Shown piece after piece: positions 11,659-21,826 of a stretch of 64,000 nt of DNA. The stretch covers positions 124,001-188,000 of the forward strand of contig CAVSIX010000017.1 of NCBI GenBank assembly GCA_963728195.1. Reading direction: 5' to 3'. The translations under genes were made by a program, and so were the position numbers. This stretch comes from Sva-07 sp963728195 (GTDB taxonomy: Bacteria > Actinomycetota > Acidimicrobiia > Acidimicrobiales > Ilumatobacteraceae). How positions within the stretch are numbered: position 1 is the stretch's first letter; each line of letters starts with the position of its first letter. The notes under the pieces were generated by a model, which saw only the letters and a program-made list of their open reading frames with translations, was not told the DNA's origin and did no database searches.

Positions 11659-12573
11659 TCAGTCATCGCACCCGATGCGGAACGAACCGTCGAGGTCGAG
11701 CGGGAGCACCAGCGTACGCAGGCCCAGCTCCCGTGCTCGGGTGCACACCGCATCAGGGTCATCGACGAAACGCTGGTCGTACTCGGCGTTGAACACGGCC
11801 TTGTCCTGCTCGACGAACTGGCCGTACACGTCGCATTCGTCGTACTCGTGGCACTGCTCGTTGACGGCGAAGTCGAAATGGTCGACGAGATCGGGGATCA
11901 GGTCCAGTGCATTCTTCAGCCCGACGAGGAGCCCACGTGCGTGGGCGGCATCGGCGAGGAAGCGGTTGAAGTCGAGCTGATCGTCGACGGTGAGGTCGAA
12001 GCCGGTGTCGTTGGAGTATGCGGTGACGTTGTCGGGCTCGACACCGTCGCATCCGCGCTCGGCGGCGACGTCGAGGCGTCGCTCCATCACCGCACGGACC
12101 GACGGCGACCGGGTGTCCAGCCAGCGCTCGCCGTCCCAACCGTCGAGGGTTGCGCCGAGATCGGCCGATGCGAACCCGTCGACGTCGTCTCGCCACTCCT
12201 CGTACGATCCGGCGGAGAAGTAGCAGACGACGACGCGTCCGTCGGCGCCGAGTTCGTCGAGCACCCGGTCGGGCACGTCGAACAGGTCGACGTCGTACAC
12301 GTCGACGTCGTGGGAAGTGTCGACATCGCCTTGCAACTGCCACTGCCACGTACTGGCCGCGCCGAGAACCGCCTCGCCGGCGATCGCAGTCCCGGTGTCG
12401 CCGGCGATGTCGAGACGCGTCGATCCCGGCGCAGTGCTACTCGACGACACCAGCTCGGTGTCGCGTGCATCGTCATCACGCTCAGCGGTGTCATCGCCGC
12501 CCGCACAGGCCGCGAACAGCAATATCACCGACGAGCCCACAGCGATCAGGCGGGTGGGGCGAGATCGTCGCAT
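11659..12573 (-). CDS. Secreted lipoprotein with GH114 / TM1410-like glycosidase domain
   Basis: Predicted extracellular, lipid-anchored glycosidase of the endo-alpha-1,4-polygalactosaminidase type. ATG 12573 is chosen because it follows a good GGAAGG ribosome site and opens a signal peptide (MRRSRPTRLIAVGSSVILLF) ending in lipobox FAAC. After a Thr/Ser/Asp-rich linker the catalytic domain shows WQWQLQGDVD, VYDVDLFD, VVCYFSAGSYEEWR, CDGVEPDNVTAY, GLLVGLKNA and DFAVNEQC, in family order. The product is 304 aa. The natural substrate is unknown; the family is linked to galactosaminogalactan-type polymers. No obvious operon partner. Confidence 0.85.
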   Translation of the reverse strand: MRRSRPTRLIAVGSSVILLFAACAGGDDTAERDDDARDTELVSSSSTAPGSTRLDIAGDTGTAIAGEAVLGAASTWQWQLQGDVDTSHDVDVYDVDLFDVPDRVLDELGADGRVVVCYFSAGSYEEWRDDVDGFASADLGATLDGWDGERWLDTRSPSVRAVMERRLDVAAERGCDGVEPDNVTAYSNDTGFDLTVDDQLDFNRFLADAAHARGLLVGLKNALDLIPDLVDHFDFAVNEQCHEYDECDVYGQFVEQDKAVFNAEYDQRFVDDPDAVCTRARELGLRTLVLPLDLDGSFRIGCDD

Positions 12574-12646
12574 GGGGTTTCCTTCCCGGAGCCGCTTCGA
12601 CAACGTCCCCGCCGCCTGATCCATCGTCGTGAATGCGATGGCGATG

Positions 12647-13852
12647 TCAGACGAGGGCGGCGACGGCCGAGCCCATCAGGTCGACGAAGTTGTCGGCGTA
12701 GAACTTGCGGCGGATGTCCTCGGAGCGGTCGCCGAGGCTCTTCTCGAACCGCTCGAATGGGCGCCGGCCGCCCTCGACGTGGGGGTAGTCGGTGTTGAAC
12801 AGCAAGACGTTCGGACCGATCTGGTCGGTGACCCAGCCGACGTCCTCGGTCGGATACGGCGTGACGCGGACCTGGCGTTCGACGTACTCGCTCGGCCGCA
12901 GCGACAGCTTCTGCAGGCGCTCCTCGTGCCGGGCGAACGCATCGATCGCCGACTCCATCTGTTTCATCCAGCTCGGAACCCAGCTGCACCCCTGCTCGAT
13001 CACGCCGATGCGCAGCTCCGGGAACCGTTCGAGCACTCCGTCGAAGATCAGCGTGGCGAGGGTCTGCATCGGCGGGAACGGGATGGCCATGTAGTCGACG
13101 GAGCGGAAGTTCTCCTCGCCGCCGTGGAAGTCGGACGGGATCGGCAGCCCGTTGTCGAAGTAGGCGCGGTCGATCAGGTCGCCGGTGCCGCCGACGTGGA
13201 ACACGACCGGGATGCCGGCCTCCTCGGCCTGGCGCCACACCGGGTCGAGAGCGATGTGCGACGGCGAGTGACCCATCGGACAACCGGACGCGACGAGCAG
13301 TGCGGCCGCACCCGTCTCGATCGCCTCGCGAGCCATGGCGTCGGCCCGTTCGAAGTCGACGAGCGGGACGTAGCAGGTCGGCAGCAGCCGGGGATCGACC
13401 GAGCAGAATTCGACCATCCCGCGGTTGTGGGCGCGTGCGGTGCCGTAGGCGAGGTCGATGTCGGGCTGGTGCTCCCACTGGTACAAGCGGCTGTTGTGGA
13501 ACGTGTTGAACAGCAGCTGGCTCTGCACGCCGATGTAGTCGAGGACCCGCGGCCGGTCGGCGGCGAGGAACGAGCCGGTGGCGGCGAAGTTCTTGCGGTT
13601 CATCACCTCGACGTCCTCGCTCGCCAGGAACTCATCGGTGCGGTGGCGCTGCGTCAACCGCTCGAATGCCGCATCGATGCGTGCCTGGTCGCCTCCGTGG
13701 TCACCGTCGCCCGTCTGGACGAGCTCGTTCGCGTACCCGGGCCGTTCGATGCGGTCGCGGATGTCGGGATCGGCATGGTCGCGCAGCCAGTTCGGTGGCT
13801 CCATGATGTGGGCGTCGGCGTCGTGGACGATGCGGTCGTCGATGTAGGCCAT
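12647..13852 (-). CDS. Amidohydrolase family 2 (ACMSD/INP-like) metal-dependent hydrolase
   Basis: A 401-aa TIM-barrel hydrolase/decarboxylase of the PF04909 type. Start ATG 13852 gives MAYIDDRIVHDADAHIMEPP; the DADAHIMEP block is the usual first metal-ligand region. Later blocks are VVFHVGGTGD, RIGVIEQGCSWVPSWMKQM and LLFNTDYPHVEGGR (the conserved Asp of the active site). Proteins of this type are common in actinobacteria with aromatic or steroid degradation, but the substrate cannot be read from sequence. Divergent from the DEAD-box helicase gene with a 67-bp gap. Confidence 0.82.
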   Translation of the reverse strand: MAYIDDRIVHDADAHIMEPPNWLRDHADPDIRDRIERPGYANELVQTGDGDHGGDQARIDAAFERLTQRHRTDEFLASEDVEVMNRKNFAATGSFLAADRPRVLDYIGVQSQLLFNTFHNSRLYQWEHQPDIDLAYGTARAHNRGMVEFCSVDPRLLPTCYVPLVDFERADAMAREAIETGAAALLVASGCPMGHSPSHIALDPVWRQAEEAGIPVVFHVGGTGDLIDRAYFDNGLPIPSDFHGGEENFRSVDYMAIPFPPMQTLATLIFDGVLERFPELRIGVIEQGCSWVPSWMKQMESAIDAFARHEERLQKLSLRPSEYVERQVRVTPYPTEDVGWVTDQIGPNVLLFNTDYPHVEGGRRPFERFEKSLGDRSEDIRRKFYADNFVDLMGSAVAALV

Positions 13853-13919
13853 GGAACATTCTGTTCGATCCGGCACGGTCTGTTCGTATCGTTGTCCAAT
13901 TCCCCCTCTGGAGCATGCG
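13853..13919. promoter_or_regulatory. Divergent promoter region between amidohydrolase and helicase
   Basis: A 67-bp gap between the two start codons. It contains TGGAG 5 nt before ATG 13920 as a plausible ribosome site and a locally AT-richer stretch (gttgtccaattcc). Both genes must be expressed from here unless promoters lie inside coding sequence. No operator is recognisable. Confidence 0.4.
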
Positions 13920-15708
13920 ATGAACGACGATCCGACCGACACCGATCACGACACTCGGCCACGACACCGATCACGACACCGGCCATGACACCGAGGCCGA
14001 CGAGGCGACCGACGCCGGTTCGGATGCGATCGACGACGGGTTCGCTGCGCTCGGGCTGCGCCCCGAGCTGCTCTCGGCGCTCGACGAGCTCGGCTACGAG
14101 GAGCCCACGCCGATCCAGCGCGAGACGATCCCGATCCTGCTGACCGGGCGCGACCTGCTCGGTCAGGCCGCGACGGGCACCGGCAAGACCGCTGCATTCG
14201 CACTCCCTGCACTGCAGATGATCGATGCCTCACGGCGCGAACCTCAGGTGCTCGTGTTGGTCCCCACTCGCGAGCTCGCCGTCCAGGTGAGCGAGGCGAT
14301 GTTCAAGTACGGCCGCGAGCTGGGCGTCAAGGTCGTCCCGGTCTTCGGCGGTCAGCCGATCGGACGACAGTTGCAGGCGCTCGACCGTGGCGTCCACGTC
14401 GTCGTCGCCACCCCGGGTCGGGCGCTGGACCACATCGGGCGCGGCTCGCTCGGTCTCGATTCGATCCGTACCGTCATCCTCGACGAGGCCGACGAGATGC
14501 TCGACATGGGCTTCACCGACGACATCGAGTCGATCCTGGAGAGCACGCCGGACGAGCGCCAGACCGTGCTGTTCTCGGCGACGATGCCCTCGCGCATCAC
14601 CTCGATCGCCAAGCGCTACCAGCGCGATCCGCAGCGCATCACCATCGGCCGGCCCGACGCCGAGCCCGGGGCCAAGGCGCTCGTGCGCCAGACGGTGTAC
14701 GTGGTGCAGCGCGCACACAAGCCGTCGGCGCTCGGTCGGATTCTCGACATCGAGGCCCCCAAGGCTGCATTGGTCTTCTGCCGGACGCGTACGGAGGTCG
14801 ACCAGCTGACCGAGACGATGAACGGCCGCGGCTACCGCGCCGAGGCCCTGCACGGAGGGATGGATCAGGCGCAACGCGATCGCGTGATGGCCCGCCTGCG
14901 CGACGGCACCGCCGAGTTGCTCGTCGCCACCGATGTCGCGGCGCGCGGCCTCGACGTCGACACGCTCACGCACGTCGTCAACTACGACGTGCCGTCGGCG
15001 GCGGAGAGCTACGTCCACCGGATCGGCCGGGTGGGGCGTGCGGGTCGTGAAGGTGTGGCGATCACGCTGGCGGAGCCGCGCGAACGACGCGGTCTCGAGA
15101 ACATCGAACGACTCACCAAGCAGAAGTTCGAGATCGCCCGCGTGCCGACCGTGGCGGACCTACGCGAACGTCAGATCGAGTTGACCGTCTCCGCGGTGCG
15201 CGAGGCGTTGAGCGCCGTCGACCTCGAGGACTTCAACACCGTGCTGCATGCGCTGGCCGGCGACGACAGCGACCGCAACATCGCACTCGCAGCGATCAAG
15301 CTCGTGCACGAGTCACGAGGCGCCACGATCGACGAACTCGAGATTCCCGACGCCTCCGACCGCCTGCGCGGCAAGCCCTCCGACGGCAAGAAGAAGTTCG
15401 AGAAGAAGTCGCCGCGCAACGCCGGCGAGAAGGACCGATCGGGCAACAAGGGCCAGCGCTCCGGCGGGGCGGGGACCGCATTCGTCCACGTGAGCCTCGG
15501 CCGCAAGGCGGGAGTTCGCCCCGGCGACCTCGTCGGCGCGATCGCCAACGAGACCGGCCTCGTCGGCCGCGAGATCGGCCCCATCCGGATCTCGGAGGCG
15601 TACTCGGTGGTCGGCGTGCCGGAAGCGTCCGTCGACCACGTCATCGAGACGATGCAGTCGACGACGATGCGCGGCAAGCGCGCTCGCGTCCGCCGCTTCG
15701 TCGAGTAG
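13920..15708 (+). CDS. deaD: DEAD-box RNA helicase with DbpA-type C-terminal domain; apparent frame break near 13957
   Basis: ATP-dependent RNA helicase acting on structured RNA. Motifs in order are Q (EPTPIQ), I (ATGTGKTAA), Ia (PTREL), Ib (TPGR), II (LDEADEML), III (FSAT), V (VATDVAARGLD) and VI (HRIGRVGRAG). A KKKFEKKSPRN-type basic linker and a DbpA RNA-binding fold (AFVHVSLGRKAGVRPGDLVGA) follow. The first ATG in the helicase frame is 14218, after motif I, and no start codon exists between an in-frame TGA at 13921 and there. ATG 13920 opens another frame, MNDDPTDTDHDT, that joins the helicase frame if one base is removed around 13955-13958 within a His-Asp-Thr-rich repeat. I therefore annotate one gene with a frame break of unknown origin. 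Confidence 0.82.
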
Positions 15709-15793
15709 CGCCGACGCCGGAACCCGCGGTTGGCAACCAGATGCACTGGGCGGCGATGCGTGAACCGTGTGAGCCCGGGGTAACCGCTCTGCG

Positions 15794-16808
15794 GTGTCCA
15801 CTGCACCCCACGCCATCGCCGAGGAGGCGGGACTTCGCCACGTCGACGTCACCGACCTGACGATCTCACGGCGTCGCCGCGGACGCGGGTTCTCCTATCT
15901 CGGACCACGCGGAGGCCGCATCGACGCCGCCCAGCGTCGATGGATCGAGCAGCTCGCCATCCCGCCGGCGTGGACCGATGTCCGCATCGCTGCGTCGCAC
16001 GACTCCCACCTCCTCGCGACGGGGATCGACGACGCCGGCCGGCGTCAATACCGCTACCACCCCGGGTTCCGACAGGTCGCCGACGACGTCAAGTTCGCCC
16101 GCATCGCGGAACTCGGCGCCCGCATCGGCGACGTCCGCACCGTCGTCCACGACGCGATCCACTCCGACGACGAACGCGAGCGCTTGAGCGGCATCGTCAC
16201 CCGGTTGATCGACCTCACGCTGCTGCGCGTCGGCACCGAGCGATACGCCGACGAGCACGACACGTACGGTGCATCGACGCTGCTGTGCGAACACGCATCT
16301 CGAAGCGGCGGGGCCCTGCAGCTGACCTTCACGGGCAAGTCGGGAAAGCAGCGGCGTGTCGGCGTCACCGACGGCGACGTGATCGAGTTCGTCGAGCGGC
16401 GTTGCCGCCGAGCGTCGGGCAAGGATCCGCTGTTCGTGACTCCGACCGGGTGGTCCGTCGACGGCACCGCCGTCAAGGCGCTGCTGTCCGCCGCTGCCCG
16501 AATGGACGTGAGTGCAAAGGACCTGCGGACCTGGGGCGCCTCGGCGACGATGATCGAGTCGCTTTGTGACCCACCCGACGTCGAGGAGTCGTCGAGCGAT
16601 CCCGTGGTCGCCGCCTACGACCGCGTCGCCGAAGCCCTCGGCAATACCCGTGCGGTCGCCCGGGGCTCCTACGTGGCCCCCGCCGTCGAAGCCGCACACG
16701 ATGACGGTTCGCTGGAGGAGCTGTGGGCGTCGTCGAGGTCGTCGTCGCAGCGGTCACGCGCTCGAGAGCACCCTCGACAAGGTCTTCGATCGGCAGCGGA
16801 CCGGCTGA
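15794..16808 (+). CDS. DNA topoisomerase IB; apparent 3' frame break near 16760
   Basis: Eukaryotic/poxvirus-type topoisomerase IB that relaxes supercoils via a 3'-phosphotyrosine. GTG start at 15794. Visible blocks are FSYLGPRGGRID, IPPAWTDVRIAASHDSHL, LLRVGTERYA (catalytic Arg145), FTGKSGKQRR (Lys), LRTWGAS (Arg245) and LGNTRAVARGSY (nucleophile Tyr293). In the raw frame it continues past residue 321 into the next gene, giving a 629-aa fusion. The neighbouring frame instead gives ALESTLDKVFDRQRTG and a TGA at 16806-16808 overlapping the fdhD ATG (TGATG), a typical C-terminus and gene junction. A dinucleotide lost from a CGCG run near 16757-16763 would explain it. Confidence 0.8.
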
Positions 16809-17683
16809 TGCAACGACGACCGACCGAGCGCATACCGATCCGCCGGATCGGCGCCCCGGTCGACGATGGTGCGCGGGCGTGCCGCGACACGGCGATCGAC
16901 ACCGGAATCGACGGCGTGATCGACGAGGCGGTCGACGACGTGATCGTGGAGGAGCCGCTGTCGATCCGCCTCGACGGCACCCTGGTCACCACCACGATGA
17001 GGACACCGGGTCACGACGTGGAACTGGCCGTCGGGTTCTGCTTCACCGACGGACTGCTCGCCGGTGCCCCGGTGATCGGCGGCCACCACGTCGCCGGCGA
17101 GGACGGCGAGATCGACGGCATCGTCGACGTCGACACACAGGGGCTCGCGCCGACACCGGTTCCTCGCCTCGGTACGGCGTCGTCGAGCTGCGGGCTGTGC
17201 GGACGCGACCAGCTCGACGACCTGTGCATTCGGCTTGCTCCCGTCGAGCCGTCCCCACCGATCGATCCCCGCATCTTCGCGGCCGTTCCGGCCGCCGTCC
17301 GCCCGCACCAGACGCTCTTCGGGGCCACCGGCTCCGTCCACGCCGCTGCGGTGTTCGACGGCGCCGGAGCGATCGGGCTCGTGCGAGAAGACGTCGGGCG
17401 CCACAACGCCGTCGACAAGGTCGTCGGTCGTCTGGTACTCGACGGCGAATTGCCGACGAGCGACCTCGGGCTGTTCGTCAGCGGTCGGGCGAGCATCGAG
17501 ATCGTCCAGAAGGCCTGGGCGGCCGGGTTCGGCACGGTCCTGGCGGTCAGTGCGCCCACGTCGCTGGCCGTCGACGGTGCCCGTCGGGCCGGGATGACCC
17601 TGGCCGGATTCATCCGCCGCGGTCGGGTCAACGTCTACACCCCCGAACGCTTCGCTCGTTTGGACGGCGTCGCCGACGGGTAA
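16808..17683 (+). CDS. fdhD: Formate dehydrogenase accessory sulfurtransferase FdhD
   Basis: Transfers sulfur from a cysteine desulfurase to the molybdopterin cofactor of formate dehydrogenase, required for its activity. ATG 16808 gives a 291-aa protein. Key blocks are VEEPLSIRLDGTLVTTTMRTP, VELAVGFCFTDGLL, SSSCGLCGRD (the CxxC with the sulfur-carrying cysteine), GSVHAAAVF and LVREDVGRHNAVDKVVG. It lies 46 nt upstream of the catalytic subunit it matures, so the operon order is topoisomerase-fdhD-fdhA-fdhB-nrfD. In the raw sequence its frame is continuous with the topoisomerase, which I consider artefactual or recent. Confidence 0.9.
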   Translation: MQRRPTERIPIRRIGAPVDDGARACRDTAIDTGIDGVIDEAVDDVIVEEPLSIRLDGTLVTTTMRTPGHDVELAVGFCFTDGLLAGAPVIGGHHVAGEDGEIDGIVDVDTQGLAPTPVPRLGTASSSCGLCGRDQLDDLCIRLAPVEPSPPIDPRIFAAVPAAVRPHQTLFGATGSVHAAAVFDGAGAIGLVREDVGRHNAVDKVVGRLVLDGELPTSDLGLFVSGRASIEIVQKAWAAGFGTVLAVSAPTSLAVDGARRAGMTLAGFIRRGRVNVYTPERFARLDGVADG

Positions 17684-17729
17684 CGGACATCCCGGGCCAG
17701 CGGCGCCGGTCGAGGTCCGAGGAGGCTTC

Positions 17730-20700
17730 ATGACTGCACGTTGGCCGGTCTTCCGGCAACTCTCAGGTTCGGACAAGACGGCTCGGGGGGAAGCGGCAAT
17801 CTCCGAATGGTCGGCGACGCTCACGGCGCGAATCGACGACGCAGACCGCGTGGTGCAATCGATCTGTCCCTTCTGCGCAGTGGGGTGCGGCCAACAGATC
17901 TACGTGAAGGACGACGAGATCGTGCAGATCGAGGGAGATCCCGACTCGCCGATCTCCCGGGGCCACCTCTGCCCGAAGGGTGCCGCGACGAGAGCGATGG
18001 TGCAGTCACCGACGCGCATCACGTCCGTGCGGTACCGCCGACCGCACGGCACCGAGTGGGAGGACCTCGACCTCGACACGGCGATGGAGATGATCGCCGA
18101 TCGCGTCGTCGCGACGCGTGCCGCAGGTTGGCAGGACGCCGACGAGGACGGGCGTCCACTGCGCCGGACGATGAGCATGGCATCGCTCGGCGGGGCGACG
18201 TTGGACAACGAGGAGAACTACCTCTGGAAGAAGCTCTTCACGTCGTGGGGAGCGGTGCAGATCGAGAACCAGGCGCGAATTTGACACTCCTCGACCGTCC
18301 CCGGTCTGGGGACCTCGTTCGGACGCGGTGGGGCCACCTCGTTCCTCCAGGACCTGCAGCACAGCGACGTGATCACGATCATGGGATCGAACATGGCCGA
18401 GAACCATCCCGTCGGTTTCCAGTGGGTCATGGAGGCCAAGCGTCGCGGCGCAACGGTCATCCACGTCGACCCGCGATTCACGCGCACGAGTGCCGTCGCC
18501 GACGTCCACGTGCCGATCCGACCCGGTACCGACATCGCCTTTCTCGGCGGTTTGATCAACCGGGTCCTCGAGACCGACAGCGATTTCCGTGAGTACGTCG
18601 TCGCCTACAGCAACGCCTCGATGATCGTGAGCGACGACTTCGTCGATACCGAGGATCTCGACGGTGTGTTCTCGGGCTGGACGCCGAGCACGACGAGCTA
18701 CGACGACGAATCCTGGAGCTACCGCGGCCGCACCCCCAAGCCGTCGTCCGGCGATCGGGAATCGGGTGGAACGGCGACGTCGGAGCGCGCCGGTGCCCAC
18801 GGCGGCCAACACCGTCCGAGCTCGGAAGAGACGTCGGACCCGACGCTCGAACATCCGAACTGCGTGTTCCAGATCCTGCGACGCCACTTCTCCCGGTACA
18901 CCCCCGAGATGGTCGCGGCGACGTGCGGGATCTCCGAGGAGCTGTTCGATCGGGTCGCCGACGCCGTGATCGAGAACTCGGGCCGCGAGCGCACCGGCGC
19001 CTTCTGCTACGCCGTCGCGTGGACGCACCATTCCGTCGGTGTGCAGAACATCCGGGCAGCGGCCATCCTCCAGACGCTGCTCGGTAACATCGGCCGTCCC
19101 GGTGGCGGCATCATGGCGCTGCGGGGCCACGCCAGCATCCAGGGCTCCACCGACATCCCGACGCTCTACAACCTGCTTCCCGGCTACATCCCGATGCCGC
19201 ACGCCGACCACGGCGACACGCTCGAGGAGTTCCTCGGCTACGACGCAGGCGACTCCGGCTACTGGGGTGAGATGGGGGCGTACACGGTCAGCTTGTTGAA
19301 GGCCTGGTTCGGTGACGCAGCCACCGAGGACAACGAGTTCTCGTACGGCTACCTCCCGCGTCTCACCGGCGACCACTCCACCTACCAGAGCATCGTCGGG
19401 ATGCTGGAGGGGACGGTCAACGGCTTCTTCGTCCTCGGTGAGAATCCCGCGGTCGGCTCGGGCAACTCGGGCATGCACCGTCTGGCGCTGGCCAACCTCG
19501 ACTGGCTCGTCGTGCGCGACTTCCAGGAGATCGAGACGGCGGCATTCTGGTACGACTCACCGGAGATCGAGACCGGCAGACTCCGCACCGAGGACATCGC
19601 CACCGAGGTGTTCCTGCTGCCGGCGGCGGCCCACACCGAGAAGAACGGCTCGTTCACCCAGACCCAGCGGCTGCTCCAGTGGCACGACAAGGCCGTCGAG
19701 CCCGAGGGCGACTGCCGATCGGATCTGTGGTTCTTCCACCGTCTCGGCCAGCTCGTGCGCCGACGCCTCGCCGGATCGACCGACCCCCGCGACCGCCCGG
19801 TGCTCGACCTCACCTGGGACTATCCGACCGAGGGGCGCCACGACGACCCCGACGCCGAAGCGGTGCTCGCCGAGATCAACGGCTGGGGGCCCGACGGGTC
19901 GCCGCTGTCCACCTACACCGATCTCCGAGCCGACGGATCGACCGCATGCGGCTGCTGGATCTACTGCGGTTGCCGCACCGACGGCGTGAATCAGACACGC
20001 CGGCGCCGACCGGGCGACGAACAGGACTGGGTGGCGGCGGAGTGGGGATGGGCCTGGCCGGCGAACCGGCGGATCCTCTACAACCGGGCGTCCGCGGACC
20101 CGGACGGCGCTCCGTGGTCAGAACGCAAGAAGTACGTCTGGTGGGACGAGAGCGATCAGCAGTGGGTCGGCGCCGACGTCGCCGACTTCCAGTCCGACAA
20201 ACGCCCCGACTATCGGCCCTCCGATGGGGCCGAAGGCGCCGATGCACTCTCGGGCACCGACGCCTTCGTGATGCAGTCCGACGGTCGAGCATGGCTCTTC
20301 GTACCGTCGGGCCTCAAGGACGGCCCACTCCCCACGCACTACGAGCCGCTCGAGTCGCCGCGACGCAATCCGCTGTACGGCCAGCAGGCCAACCCGGCGA
20401 TGCAGCGCATCGACCGTCCCGAGAACCCCATCGCGGCACAGCCCGGCGAGCCCGGACACGACCGGTACCCGTTCGTGCTCACCACCTACCGCGTGACCGA
20501 GCATCACACCGCTGGTGCCATGAGTCGCAACGTCGACCGGCTCAACGAGCTGCAGCCCGAGATGTTCTGCGAGGTCAGCCCCGAGCTGGCCGAACTGCGA
20601 GGTCTGCAGCATCTCGACTGGGCGACGATCGTGAGCCCGCGTGCCGCGATCGAGGCCCGTGTGATCGTGACCGACCGCATCGCGCCGTTGCACCTCGACG

Positions 20701-20903
20701 GCGAGGTCGTCCATCAGGTGGGCGTGCCGTATCACTGGGGTTCGAAGGGACAGGTGACCGGCGATTCCGCCAACGACCTGATCGGTCTCGGCCTCGACCC
20801 GAACGTCCACATCCAGGACACCAAGTCGCAGATGTGCACCATTCTGCCCGGCCGTCGCCCGACCGGCGAGCGCCGGCGCCGATTCGTGGAGGAGTTCTCG
20901 TGA
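17730..20903 (+). CDS. fdhA: Formate dehydrogenase catalytic (alpha) subunit, selenocysteine-containing
   Basis: Molybdopterin (bis-MGD) oxidoreductase oxidising formate to CO2. The reading frame is interrupted only by TGA at 18282-18284 and continues in the same frame to 20903, giving 1057 aa with residue 185 as selenocysteine. The context NQARI-U-HSSTVPGLGTSFGRGG matches the Sec site of FdnG/FdoG-like enzymes. The N-terminal [4Fe-4S] motif is CPFCAVGC with a fourth Cys in HLCPKG. Other blocks are IMGSNMAENHPVGFQWVMEAK and NIGRPGGGIMALRGHASIQG, and the C-terminal molybdopterin dinucleotide-binding fold is present. No twin-arginine signal is visible, unlike E. coli FdnG, so a cytoplasmic orientation is possible. 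Stop overlaps the start of the beta subunit (GTGA). Confidence 0.94.
18282..18322 (+). promoter_or_regulatory. Bacterial SECIS element immediately after the Sec UGA
   Basis: The UGA is followed by 18 nt and then GGTCT in the loop of a hairpin TCCCC-GGTCT-GGGGA at 18298-18312. The GGUCU loop and its 18-nt distance from UGA match what I know of the E. coli fdhF SECIS, where SelB binds this loop. This is direct sequence evidence that the TGA is decoded. The host must carry selA, selB, selC and selD, none of which is in this window. Confidence 0.88.
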
Positions 20904-21826
20904 GCATCATCGCCCATCACGACCAGCCGACCAGTGCAGCCGCGCCCGAGCGGGTCGGGTTCTTCACCGACACGACGGTGTGCATCGGCTGCAAGGCGTG
21001 CGAGGTGGCGTGCAAGGAGTGGAACCAGCTCCCGAGCGAGGTGACCGGGCTCACCGGCTACTCCTACGACAACACGGTCACGCTCGACGCCACCCACTGG
21101 CGACATGTCGCCTTCGTCGAGCAGCCAGCCCCGTCGTCGAACGGGGGTGCAGGACACGACATCGCACAGGGTGGCAGTGCGCCCGGTGACGTCGTACTGC
21201 CGGACGCCCTGCGCGCCAACGCACCGTCGATGGTGTGGCTGATGAGCTCGGATGTCTGCAAGCACTGCACCGAAGCGGCCTGTCTCGACGTCTGTCCGAC
21301 CGGATCACTCGTGCGCACCGAATTCGACACCGTCGTCGTGCAGCCCGACATCTGCAACGGGTGCGGATACTGCGTGCCCGCGTGTCCGTTCGGTGTGATC
21401 GGCCGTGACGACCACAGTGGCCAAGCGGCGAAGTGCACGCTGTGCTACGACCGGCTGCGCAGCGATCGCACACCGGCGTGTGCCCAGGCCTGCCCCACCG
21501 ATTCCATTCAGTTCGGTCCGCTCGCAACGCTGCGCGAGCGCGCCGAGGACCGCCTCGGGAAGTTGCGCGGGCTCGGCGACGACCGTGCCCGCCTCTACGG
21601 ACACGATGAGGCCGACGGCGTCGGCGGGATGGGAGCGCTGTTCCTGCTGCGCGACGATCCCGAGGTCTACGGGCTGCCGCCGGCGCCGCGCGCCACGACG
21701 CGCGATCTGCCCGACATGTGGCGTTCCGCCTTCGCAGCCGCCGGCACACTCTGCGCGGCGATCGCCGGGACGGTCACCCTGCTCTCGATCTTCACCCGTT
21801 CGCACCCGTCGGGGACTGCGTCATGA
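20900..21826 (+). CDS. fdhB: Formate dehydrogenase iron-sulfur (beta) subunit
   Basis: Electron-transfer subunit with four [4Fe-4S] clusters linking the catalytic and membrane subunits. GTG start overlaps the fdhA stop. Cysteine motifs are CIGCKACEVAC near residue 28, CKHCTEAACLDVCP, CNGCGYCVPACPFG and CTLCYDRL with CAQACP. The product is 308 aa with a C-terminal hydrophobic helix (AFAAAGTLCAAIAGTVTLLS) that probably anchors it in the membrane, as in FdnH/FdoH. The middle has a 25-residue Gly/Ala/Asp-rich insertion. Stop overlaps the nrfD start (ATGA). Confidence 0.93.
   Translation: MSIIAHHDQPTSAAAPERVGFFTDTTVCIGCKACEVACKEWNQLPSEVTGLTGYSYDNTVTLDATHWRHVAFVEQPAPSSNGGAGHDIAQGGSAPGDVVLPDALRANAPSMVWLMSSDVCKHCTEAACLDVCPTGSLVRTEFDTVVVQPDICNGCGYCVPACPFGVIGRDDHSGQAAKCTLCYDRLRSDRTPACAQACPTDSIQFGPLATLRERAEDRLGKLRGLGDDRARLYGHDEADGVGGMGALFLLRDDPEVYGLPPAPRATTRDLPDMWRSAFAAAGTLCAAIAGTVTLLSIFTRSHPSGTAS

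Noticed and set aside
15794..17683. Genuine topoisomerase-FdhD fusion protein as the primary call
   Set aside because: The alternate frame gives a normal topoisomerase end overlapping the fdhD ATG; kept only as a possibility.
17730..18284. Truncated formate dehydrogenase gene ending at TGA 18282
   Set aside because: The frame continues uninterrupted for 873 codons, and Sec context and SECIS hairpin are present.
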